Shown here: one piece after another, positions 28,873 to 35,714 of the stretch
How the letters are laid out: each line of letters begins with the position of its first letter
Numbering within the stretch: position 1 is the first letter of the stretch
Assembly: GCA_016709225.1 (NCBI GenBank)
Contig: JADJEE010000001.1
Location: 2,108,001-2,172,000, forward strand
Direction: 5' to 3'
Length of the DNA: 64,000 nt
Source: Deltaproteobacteria bacterium
Lineage (GTDB): Bacteria > Myxococcota_A > Polyangia > Nannocystales > Nannocystaceae
Program-made: the position numbers and the translations under genes
The notes under the pieces: model-generated
What the model saw: the letters and a program-made list of their open reading frames with translations, nothing else
The model's database searches: none
What the model was told of the DNA's origin: nothing

Positions 28873-31560
28873 ATGGACCCCACCACGCGCATCGATCGTA
28901 CCCGCATCGTCCTCGCCACCCTCGCACACTCCGCCAGCGCCGCGGTGCTGCAGGAGCTGATCGATCTCGGGCTCGGCGATGCGGCCGCGCGCACCGAGCT
29001 CGAGGCCGAGGGTGGCGACGGCATCGGCACCGATGCCTACGAGCTGGTGCGCGACGCCGCACCGAGCATCATCGCCCTGCTCGACCACGACGCGCTCGAG
29101 GTCCGCATCCATGCCTCGTACCTGCTCGCGATGCTCGTCGAGACCGCGGCGAGCTCGCTGCCGTCGCTGCAGGCCCGCGTCGACGCGACCGAAGGCATCG
29201 AGCAGCTGGCGATGCGGCTGGCGGCCGCACGACTGCGGGCGTCCATCGAGCCACCCACGCGCCCACCGATGCAGGGTCTGCCGCTCGACCCCGATGCCCG
29301 CGGCGCCGCGCCGCTCACCCGCGCCGCGATCGCGATCGCAAAGGTGTGGCGCCTGCCCGACTTCCCCCGCATGGTGACGGCCGAGCTCGCCGGTGCCCTC
29401 GACGACGTGCCGCGGGGCACCGCGGTGGGGCCGTGGGGCACAGGCGACCTGCAGCGGCTCACGGCCGCGCTGCGGCGAACGGTGGTCGTGCGCAATGCCG
29501 AAGTCACAGCGCCCGCGAGCGACGATCCGCCGGTCGCGACCGACATCGGCGATGCGCCGGTCGCCGATCCGTACACGCAGCAGCGACGCCACCGCGCGCC
29601 GCCGCAGGTGGTGCTGCCGGGCCTGCACGAGGTCGCATGGGGCGAGCTCGAGCACGCCTACGGCAGCGCCGACGGTGTGCCGGGCATGATCGAGGCGCTC
29701 GCGTCGGAGGATGCTGCCGATCGCGCGTGGGGGCTCGAGGCACTCGATGCGTCGATCCATCACCAGGGCTCGGTGTACTCGGCGAGCACGACCGCGGTGC
29801 CGTTCCTGGTCGCGCTCGTCGCCGACGCGCGCGTGGGCGATCGCCATCGCATCCTCGAGCTGCTGTGTGGCCTCGCGGTCCACGACCCTGCAGGCTGCGT
29901 CGTACACGGTGCACGGCGCTGGCGCTCCGAGGCTTTCGATGCGGTGCTGGCCGGTGGCCCGAGCTTCGTGGCGTGCCTGCGCGACGGCGACCCACGGGTG
30001 CGCAGCGCCGCGGCGTTCGTGCTGTCGTTCATCGAGCCCAGCCCCGCCGACGCGCTCGCGGCGGTGCGGCGTGCGCTCGAGGTCGAGCCCAATCGCCGCG
30101 CGCGTGCGAGCCTCTTGCTGGCGCTGGGCTATCTCTCGCGCTACGCCGAGACCGACGCGTACGTCGACGTGCTGCGCCCCTGGCTCGACGCTCCGGCGCC
30201 GCTGCTGCGCACGTGCGCCGCGATCGCGCTGGTGCTCCAGGCGGGACCCGCCGCGCCACCCCAGGCCGGCGAGGTGCTGCTGCGCGCACGCGACGAGGCC
30301 CGCGCGGTGCATGGCTTCTGGCCGTGGCACCACGGCGACGTGGTCGGCTTCGCGGAGCGGATCCGCATGGCCAACAAGACCCTCGACGAGGTGCTCGCGG
30401 AGCTGCGCGACGCCCGAGCGCGCGACGACGCCGAGGCCGTCGCGCAACACAGCGGCCGCGCGTTCTTCATGGCGCTGCGCGACGGCGTGCACGACATCGA
30501 TCACCTGTGGCAGCCGCATGAGCTGGGCGATCGCCAGCGAGAGATCCTCGCGTGCATCGTCGACACCGCGCCGCCGCAGGGTCTGTTGCCGCTGTGGGAG
30601 GCGCTGCTCGACGCCGGGCTCCCGAGCCGCGCCGACGGACTCGCGCGCCTGCTCGGCCGGGCCCGCGGCCCGCTCGACGCGACCGTGACGATCGGCGAAG
30701 ACACCCGGCCCTGCTGGTGGGCGCTGCACGAGGCCCCGCTCGGCCGCCTCGAGCTGGACGTGGTGCTGGCGGCGATGCAGCGCTTCGACGCCGACGAGCG
30801 CGTGGCGTTGCTCGACGACTTCCTGTCGGGCCCTTACCAGCTCGCGCGACGCCGTCGACCCTACGACTACGATCGCGACGACAGCGACTACTACCACTAC
30901 ACCTCGGCCGCGATCGCCCTCGCGGTGCGCCTCGTCGGCGACACCGCGCCGGCGCTGCAGTGGGCGCAGGCCGAGCTGCGAACGCAGCTCGCGAAGGGTC
31001 GCCGACGCGACGCGATCCGCTCATTGGTCGCCGCGCACCTGCTGCTGCGCGACGCCCATGCACGCGGTGTCGAGCCCGACGCCGGCGTGGATGCGCTGCT
31101 GGCCCTCGATCAACCGCCGGCCTCGACCTACGTGCGCGCGCTCGCCAGTGCGCTCGCGCTGCTGCCCGAGCCGCGCTGCACCGCCCTGCTCGCCGAGCTG
31201 CCGCTGTTCGGCTACACCGCCTACGTCGATGCCCGCGGCGAGGTCCGGCGGTGGACCAACCAGCGCGGCTGGTCCTTCCTCGAGCTGATGCCGGTACGCA
31301 TCCGCGTGCAGCGTCTCGTCGACGCATGGGTCGAGTGGGAGCGCCACCTCGGCGCCGGCGACGATCGCCAGGCCGAGCCCGTGCTCGGCCGCGTCACCGC
31401 CACCAACGAGCAGCGCCCCGCGCCCGACGAGCCGTTCCCGCGTGAGACCGCGATCGCGGCGATCATCGCCAGCGGGCCGCTGGCGATCGAGCGCGCGCGG
31501 GCGGACCTGCGGATCCGCGATCGGGGTTGGCTCGACGCGGCCGCGCGAGCGGGCGAGTGA
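28873..31560 (+). CDS. large HEAT-repeat protein
   Basis: Cytosolic scaffold-like protein of 895 residues with no signal or membrane helix. It is almost wholly alpha-helical, Ala/Leu/Arg/Asp-rich, with repeated two-helix units typical of HEAT repeats (DRAWGLEALDASIHH, DPRVRSAAAFVLSFIEPSP, RRARASLLLALGYLSR, APLLRTCAAIALVLQAG). A Tyr/Asp-rich loop (RPYDYDRDDSDYYHY) interrupts at about 660. The ATG at 28873 begins the uniform helical sequence. The last 43 codons are duplicated 2.3 kb downstream (33731-33859), marking this gene as the junction of an inserted accessory segment. Its molecular role is unknown. Confidence 0.82.
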   Translation: MDPTTRIDRTRIVLATLAHSASAAVLQELIDLGLGDAAARTELEAEGGDGIGTDAYELVRDAAPSIIALLDHDALEVRIHASYLLAMLVETAASSLPSLQARVDATEGIEQLAMRLAAARLRASIEPPTRPPMQGLPLDPDARGAAPLTRAAIAIAKVWRLPDFPRMVTAELAGALDDVPRGTAVGPWGTGDLQRLTAALRRTVVVRNAEVTAPASDDPPVATDIGDAPVADPYTQQRRHRAPPQVVLPGLHEVAWGELEHAYGSADGVPGMIEALASEDAADRAWGLEALDASIHHQGSVYSASTTAVPFLVALVADARVGDRHRILELLCGLAVHDPAGCVVHGARRWRSEAFDAVLAGGPSFVACLRDGDPRVRSAAAFVLSFIEPSPADALAAVRRALEVEPNRRARASLLLALGYLSRYAETDAYVDVLRPWLDAPAPLLRTCAAIALVLQAGPAAPPQAGEVLLRARDEARAVHGFWPWHHGDVVGFAERIRMANKTLDEVLAELRDARARDDAEAVAQHSGRAFFMALRDGVHDIDHLWQPHELGDRQREILACIVDTAPPQGLLPLWEALLDAGLPSRADGLARLLGRARGPLDATVTIGEDTRPCWWALHEAPLGRLELDVVLAAMQRFDADERVALLDDFLSGPYQLARRRRPYDYDRDDSDYYHYTSAAIALAVRLVGDTAPALQWAQAELRTQLAKGRRRDAIRSLVAAHLLLRDAHARGVEPDAGVDALLALDQPPASTYVRALASALALLPEPRCTALLAELPLFGYTAYVDARGEVRRWTNQRGWSFLELMPVRIRVQRLVDAWVEWERHLGAGDDRQAEPVLGRVTATNEQRPAPDEPFPRETAIAAIIASGPLAIERARADLRIRDRGWLDAAARAGE

Positions 31561-31563
31561 GCG
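31430..31563. repeat. left copy of 134-bp direct repeat (3' end of HEAT gene)
   Basis: This segment, covering the last 43 codons and stop of the HEAT-repeat gene, recurs at 33729-33862 with five mismatches (about 96% identity) in the same orientation. The copies flank the MITE-like element and the AbiE genes, 2299 bp apart. Confidence 0.9.
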
Positions 31564-31608
31564 AAGCCCTCTTGCTCCGGAGTGTTCGCGGACGCGGCCC
31601 GTCATTGC

Positions 31609-31774
31609 CTAGCAGCCCGTGGTGAAACTCCGCGACGCGATAACACCGCCCTCGGACCCCTTGGCGGCGTTGCTCGGAGCTCGAAATACGCCCGGTATTC
31701 CTTCGTCCTCGCGTCTTGCCACGGGGTCCGATGACGGCGTTCTCGCGCCACGGAGTTTCACCACGGGCTGCTAG
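31609..31774. mobile_element. MITE-like element with perfect 24-bp terminal inverted repeats
   Basis: The ends 31609-31632 and 31751-31774 are perfect inverted copies (CTAGCAGCCCGTGGTG... in both directions), each starting with CTAG. Similarity between the arms continues inward for about 54 bp in all, with roughly 83% match. The centre holds a further small palindrome around CGAAATACG/CGTATTTCG. At 166 bp it is too short to encode a transposase. It could be a miniature element, or a very long hairpin acting as terminator for the HEAT gene. Confidence 0.7.
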
Positions 31775-31909
31775 AGGGCCAACGCAAGCTCGGGGAACAG
31801 CTCCGTCATCCCGACCAGGGCGTCACGGAACTCCTTGGCAAGATTCGACTCCCTGGCCACGAGCGTAGGCAGCTCCTCGGCAGCATCCAACGCCGACCCG
31901 CACGTGTTC
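31771..31909 (-). pseudogene. possible truncated gene end next to the MITE-like element
   Basis: The minus strand reads an acidic, helix-like C-terminus (SALDAAEELPTLVARES, then LAKEFRDALVGMTELFPE) ending at a TAG formed by the element's CTAG terminus. An in-frame TGA lies about 20 codons further upstream, and another frame just upstream reads more protein-like, suggesting a frameshifted remnant. Weak evidence. Confidence 0.3.
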
Positions 31910-31916
31910 GAGGGGG

Positions 31917-32114
31917 TTGGAGGAAGCTCTCGACTTCCGGGTAGAAGTCAATCGCGCAGGTCGGGCTACCGTGACCAGAAGGCCCCGCGAACTGGGAGAA
32001 CTCGGGGCCGACTTGTCCTTCGCTTTCGAGTCCGACCGCTCGTTCCTGCCAGCGGCCCACTCCGACCTGAAGCAGATCGTCGCGACATTCCCCGAGCGTG
32101 CGGTCGGCACATGA
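31917..32114 (+). pseudogene. possible gene remnant (about 65 codons)
   Basis: The plus strand has an open frame from a TTG at 31917 to TGA. Its sequence looks like the end of a small globular protein: EALDFRVEVNRAGRATVT, LSFAFESDRSFLP, LKQIVATFPERA. It has balanced composition and no Arg/Ala noise. Without a credible start or upstream domain it is best read as the 3' remnant of a gene, possibly an immunity-type protein (inference). It ends six bases before the AbiEii stop on the other strand. Confidence 0.35.
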
Positions 32115-32119
32115 CGCCG

Positions 32120-33034
32120 TCACCCCCACGCCCCGCCCGCTCGCCACGGTCCAGGCGCGGGGGTGCCATTCGCGGCAGCTGCGAGCGGCGCTTCGACGAA
32201 GGTTCGTACCGCCGTGATCGTCTCGGCGAGGGTGCCGGCATCGTCGACGCCCGCCTTGCGCACGAATCCGGACCACTGCGTCTTCTTCATCGGGTCCTCG
32301 GCGAATGCTTCGGTGAGCGCGACCGGCGTGGTCGTCGGCAGCGCTGTCTTCCGGCGCTCGAAAGTCGCGAGTATTGCGCGGGCGAGCAGCGCACCGTCGA
32401 AGTCGAAGTCCCGCGCCAGCACGGCGATGTCGTAGAAGTCCTTCATCCGGCTGTTGGCCATGCCGAGCTGCAACATCGCCTCGAGCTTCTCCGCGACGAC
32501 GGTCTCGCGCGGGTACGCCCGCAGCCTTGGTGCCGGGAAGTCGAGCAGCGGCGGGAACTCGACGACGCTCGCCTCCGGCGTGATCGCGTCGCCGAAGCCG
32601 ACGTCGACCTGGAGCCGCACCTGCGCGTTCGTGATGCGCGCGACGAGCTCGATGCGCACGCCGCCGTACTCCTGCTCCTCGCGGATGAGGCCGACCGCGA
32701 GTGAGCCGAGGTCGAACCGCACGCCGTCGTCGGTCACGTCGAGCGCGAGCAGCTCGGCGAAGACCTCGCGCACGTGGTCGACGCCCGGGTCGCCGAAGCC
32801 GAGCAGGTCGAGGTCGCGGGTCGCTCGGTGCGGCTTGCCGGTCCAGAGCGTGAACAACGTCGCGCCCTTCAGCACGAACCGCTGCGCGTGCTGCGACGAC
32901 GCGAGCCGGAAGAGCAGACGCTCGTTCGCGTAGCGCGTGAGCACGAGCTGAAAGTCCTCGCCCCGCTCGCGGGCAACGCGGAGCAGGCGTGCGCGAAACG
33001 AGGCGCCGATGTCCTTGGGCGGCGCTTTCGTCAT
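32120..33034 (-). CDS. abiEii: AbiEii-family nucleotidyltransferase toxin (type IV toxin-antitoxin)
   Basis: Toxin of the AbiE abortive-infection system: a DNA-polymerase-beta-fold nucleotidyltransferase that arrests growth. The 304 residues show the family motifs: motif I FVLKGATLFTLW (Gly57) with the DxD pair RDLDLLG (Asp74, Asp76), a possible third acidic residue in LQVDVGFGD (Asp144), motif III VAEKLEAM (Lys183) and motif IV SRMKDFYDI (Asp199). All catalytic residues look intact, so the toxin is probably active. The ATG at 33034 overlaps the antitoxin stop by four bases (ATGA), the canonical AbiE arrangement. It lies between the two copies of the HEAT 3'-end repeat. Confidence 0.93.
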   Translation of the reverse strand: MTKAPPKDIGASFRARLLRVARERGEDFQLVLTRYANERLLFRLASSQHAQRFVLKGATLFTLWTGKPHRATRDLDLLGFGDPGVDHVREVFAELLALDVTDDGVRFDLGSLAVGLIREEQEYGGVRIELVARITNAQVRLQVDVGFGDAITPEASVVEFPPLLDFPAPRLRAYPRETVVAEKLEAMLQLGMANSRMKDFYDIAVLARDFDFDGALLARAILATFERRKTALPTTTPVALTEAFAEDPMKKTQWSGFVRKAGVDDAGTLAETITAVRTFVEAPLAAAANGTPAPGPWRAGGAWG

Positions 33035-33639
33035 GCGAGCGCTTCCAGGTACGGCCGCATGAATGCGTAGATGCGATCGGCGCGGGAGGCCTCGACGAGC
33101 GCGTCGATGCTGCCCTTGCGCTTTCCCAGATAGTCCTTCAGCGCCGCGAGCGCGACCTCGAGCCCGAGGTGCCGACGGAACCGGAAGCAGTCGGCGACGG
33201 TCTTCGCGGGCGAGGTGAGCCGCACCTTCACACCGTCGATGACGCGTGTCTCGACGCCATGCCCGAGGGCTCCACCGCTCGCGCGGACGACCTCGAGCGT
33301 CGGCGTGGTGATCTTCGGCATGCGCGCGTGCCGGTCGATAAGTACCCACACCGCGTGCGGAGCCTCCGTCGTCATGCCGTGGACCTGCAGCGCGCTGAGC
33401 AGGCAGATGACCGCGTGCGGGATGCGCTTGCTCACCTCTGCGAGGGTGCTCAGCTCGGTCACCGGTGCGTCGACGAGGCGGTAGAGGCCGCGGTCGATCT
33501 GCTCGAGCAGCCCACGGTCGCAGAGCCGCTTGAGGTAGGCCCGCGGAATGCCAGCCTCATCCAGGTCCCGGGCGCGCACCGGGCCCTTCCGGGCGAGCCG
33601 GAGGAGCGTGGTGGTCTTGGTCGGGGCGGCGGGTGGCAT
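33031..33639 (-). CDS. abiEi: AbiEi-family antitoxin / autorepressor
   Basis: Antitoxin of the pair and, in the family, a DNA-binding autorepressor. The 202 residues begin with a winged-helix domain (LLRLARKGPVRARDLDEAGIPRAYLKRLCDRGLLEQIDRGLYRL, residues about 11-54), then the C-terminal antitoxin domain (PHAVICLLSALQVHG, HAVWVLIDRHARMPK, AKTVADCFRFRRHLGLEVALAALKDYL). The ATG at 33639 is chosen: an upstream ATG at 33687 would lie ahead of the predicted -10 box and so outside the transcript. First gene of the operon; the toxin gene follows with an ATGA overlap. Confidence 0.92.
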   Translation of the reverse strand: MPPAAPTKTTTLLRLARKGPVRARDLDEAGIPRAYLKRLCDRGLLEQIDRGLYRLVDAPVTELSTLAEVSKRIPHAVICLLSALQVHGMTTEAPHAVWVLIDRHARMPKITTPTLEVVRASGGALGHGVETRVIDGVKVRLTSPAKTVADCFRFRRHLGLEVALAALKDYLGKRKGSIDALVEASRADRIYAFMRPYLEALA

Positions 33640-33669
33640 GATACGCAACGGCGTCCGCGGACTCTTAGG

Positions 33670-33707
33670 ACAGACGTTCTGTATCACCTCATGTCGGTAG
33701 ATGTCAA
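33670..33707 (-). promoter_or_regulatory. abiE promoter with overlapping palindrome
   Basis: On the minus strand TTGACA (33707-33702) is a perfect -35. TACAGA (33683-33678) is the likely -10 after 18 bases. The palindrome ACAGA-ACG-TCTGT (33682-33670) overlaps the -10 and would suit AbiEi autorepression. A second perfect palindrome GTCCGCGGAC lies at 33653-33662 between promoter and start. Confidence 0.6.
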
Positions 33708-33728
33708 GGTTGTTGCCGCATGAGATTC

Positions 33729-33862
33729 AGCCGTTCCCGCGTGAGGCCGCGATCGCGGCGATGATCGCCAGCGGGCCGCTGGCGATCGAGCGCGCGCGGG
33801 CGGACCCGCGGATCCGCGATCGCGGCTGGCTCGACGCGGCCGCGCGAGCGGGCGAGTGAGCG
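33729..33862. repeat. right copy of 134-bp direct repeat
   Basis: Same-orientation copy of 31430-31563 with five mismatches. Frame, stop codon and the first bases after it are kept. See the paired entry. Confidence 0.9.
33731..33859 (+). pseudogene. orphan 3' end of a HEAT-repeat gene
   Basis: Forty-two codons plus stop matching the end of the gene at 28873-31560, with three amino-acid changes (Thr to Ala, Ile to Met, Leu to Pro). There is no start or upstream coding sequence. It is either the displaced original end of the HEAT gene after an insertion, or the remains of a tandem paralogue. Confidence 0.8.
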
Positions 33863-33880
33863 GAGCGACGTCAGCGTCGA

Positions 33881-34990
33881 CTACCGCGCCCGCTGCGACG
33901 TGTGACCACTGAGAACTCGCTCGAGCATCACATCGTCGCCGCTCGCGGGCAGGTCGAACTCGTCGTCGATGTACGGGCGGTCGAACAGAACCTCGACGGT
34001 CTGCTCATTCGCTCGCTGCACGATCCGCCGCGGTATCTCTTCACTCGTCACGCGTTGCAGCACCAGACGTCCGATACCATCGAGCAACGCCCACGTCGCG
34101 GGCGGTCCCGGCTGGAACGCGAAGTCCCCCTCCTGCGTGAGCGTCAGCCCCTCCAGCCGCCAGCGCTGGTAGACCACGTCGCCCAGCCCCGGGGTATCCG
34201 CCGGATCGACCGGCTGGGCCACCACCACGACGGTCACGTCATCGATCTCCCGCATCTCGACAATCCAGCTGCCCTCCGCTGGCGGCTCGATCCGGGTGAC
34301 CTCGGGATCCGGATACACATTACCCGGGTACGGCGCGATGAACTCGATCACGAACGCACCATACGTACGGCCCCCGGTCACGAGCACGGTGCCGTCGCGT
34401 CGTGCGCTCCGCTTCCGATTGTCGTCGTCCGCGTCGAAGAACTGCTCCGGCAAGACGTAGTTGACCAGCGTCAACTCGGGCTCGATCTGGTAGACGCCAT
34501 TCCCGAATGCATACATCTCACCGGTCGCGGGCCACGGCAGCAGTCCACTCGCCTTCGGACTGAGCTCGAGCAGGAACTCGTCTTCCTGACCGTCGCCGGG
34601 CCACCACCGATCCTCCCGGATCTCGACGCCGTCGGTCGCCACGCGGTACAGCAGCACGTCATCGCGCGACTCGTCGGAGAACAGCAGCGCCCCGTCCTCG
34701 AGCCGAATCGCCACATCGCGCCGGGCCTCCGGCCCACCATAGTCCGCCGCCATGTCGTAGAACAGACACGGCGCCTCGGGCCGCTCGACATCCCAGAGCA
34801 TCGTGAGGTGGTGGCTCTTCGCCGGCATCGCAAGCATGTAGACCGCATCGAGATCGTACGGCTCTTCGCAGTCGCCGAAGAACTCCGGCGCGACGTCGCC
34901 CGTGGACGCGTCGCCGGATGCGGCCGCAGGGTCTCGACATGCGGCGACGAGCAGGAGGGCGAGGGGGAAGGCGTGCGTTGGTCGTGACAT
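33881..34990 (-). CDS. lipoprotein, probable beta-propeller-like, unknown function
   Basis: Unrecognised; 369 residues. The signal ends in a good lipobox (LLVAAC), followed by a short tether rather than the long Ser/Gly tether common here. The body is beta-rich and acidic: YMLAMPAKSHHLTMLWDVE, GALLFSDESRDDVLLYRV, GEMYAFGNGVYQIEP, DGTVLVTGGRTYGAFVIEFIAPYPG, WRLEGLTLTQEGDFAFQ. These look like propeller blades. Base composition appears slightly lower in GC than the neighbours and the gene adjoins the duplicated repeat, so it may belong to the accessory region. The ATG at 34990 is the only start with a signal peptide. Confidence 0.78.
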   Translation of the reverse strand: MSRPTHAFPLALLLVAACRDPAAASGDASTGDVAPEFFGDCEEPYDLDAVYMLAMPAKSHHLTMLWDVERPEAPCLFYDMAADYGGPEARRDVAIRLEDGALLFSDESRDDVLLYRVATDGVEIREDRWWPGDGQEDEFLLELSPKASGLLPWPATGEMYAFGNGVYQIEPELTLVNYVLPEQFFDADDDNRKRSARRDGTVLVTGGRTYGAFVIEFIAPYPGNVYPDPEVTRIEPPAEGSWIVEMREIDDVTVVVVAQPVDPADTPGLGDVVYQRWRLEGLTLTQEGDFAFQPGPPATWALLDGIGRLVLQRVTSEEIPRRIVQRANEQTVEVLFDRPYIDDEFDLPASGDDVMLERVLSGHTSQRAR

Positions 34991-35089
34991 GGGGTTCTCG
35001 GATTCGAGGCCGGAGGCAGGATTGGCTCGGCCGGGAGGGTCGAGGAGGGTTCAGAGGAACGGTGGCTTCAGGGCAACACCTTCGCTGCG

Positions 35090-35473
35090 TCAGTACTTCT
35101 CCAGTTCCGCGTCGAGCGCAGCCCGCAGCTCATCACACGAGGGCGTGACCCCCTTGCTCGACGGTGTATAGAAGACCCCAGGAAGCACCCCATCGGCTCT
35201 TAGACGAGGCAGCAGCAGCTCCACGAGGTCAACTAGAGTTATCGAGCGCGGAACATAGCCAGTCCACTCCTTCCCGGCGCAGATCTCCGCATACTCTTTT
35301 GCTGGCCAAAGTGGAAATACTGGCGTGCCGTCGTCGGTGGCCGCAAGAGCCCAGCCACCGTCGTATAACCCCCAAGCCTCCTCCTGATCTGCGACGACCT
35401 TGACAAAGTGCTGAAAGCGCATTGCACCGGAAAGCGCCAGAACGGCATCCATTTGTTTTGAACCAATCTTCAC
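35090..35473 (-). CDS. DUF2750 family protein, lower-GC, likely acquired
   Basis: The 127-residue protein fits the DUF2750 pattern: ALSGAMRFQHFVKVVADQEEAWGLYDGGWALAATDDG, then VFPLWPAKEYAEICAGKEWTGYVPRSITLVDLVELLLPRL. Family function is not established; members often sit beside toxin genes, and an immunity-like role is inference. The GTG start at 35473 is preceded by AGGAGG about ten bases upstream, and that Shine-Dalgarno overlaps the stop codon of a gene remnant. The DNA here is visibly richer in A and T than its surroundings, which suggests transfer. Confidence 0.8.
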   Translation of the reverse strand: MKIGSKQMDAVLALSGAMRFQHFVKVVADQEEAWGLYDGGWALAATDDGTPVFPLWPAKEYAEICAGKEWTGYVPRSITLVDLVELLLPRLRADGVLPGVFYTPSSKGVTPSCDELRAALDAELEKY

Positions 35474-35487
35474 TCAGGCACCCCCTC

Positions 35488-35652
35488 CTATTCAAATGGC
35501 CTCTCAGTATTGGAGCGTCCAAAATCATCGTACTTATGCTGCAACCGATGAAGGTCGCGATCCTGCAGGTTCGCCGTACCACTCGCTCGGCCCCACCACA
35601 ACCTGTCCCAAAGGTACAGGTGGATGCCTGACGAGCGAACGCGACGGCGCGG
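35488..35652 (-). pseudogene. truncated C-terminus upstream of DUF2750 gene
   Basis: An open minus-strand frame of 54 codons ends at a TAG embedded in the Shine-Dalgarno of the DUF2750 gene. The last part (RDLHRLQHKYDDFGRS, then NTERPFE) has the polar, His/Asp/Tyr-rich look of a secreted-toxin C-terminus. Spacing suggests an old two-gene unit whose first gene was cut off by rearrangement. No start codon or domain is recognised, so the toxin idea is speculation. Confidence 0.35.
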
Positions 35653-35714
35653 CTACTGATACTCTGCCCGTCGCGTCCGCCACCCGCTCCATCTTGCCCG
35701 CAACGACGCCCGCA

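Larger units (their letters stand above)
31564..32119. other. intergenic stretch of the accessory segment
   Basis: About 555 bp without an intact gene. It contains the MITE-like element and the two gene remnants described separately; otherwise nothing was recognised. Confidence 0.6.
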
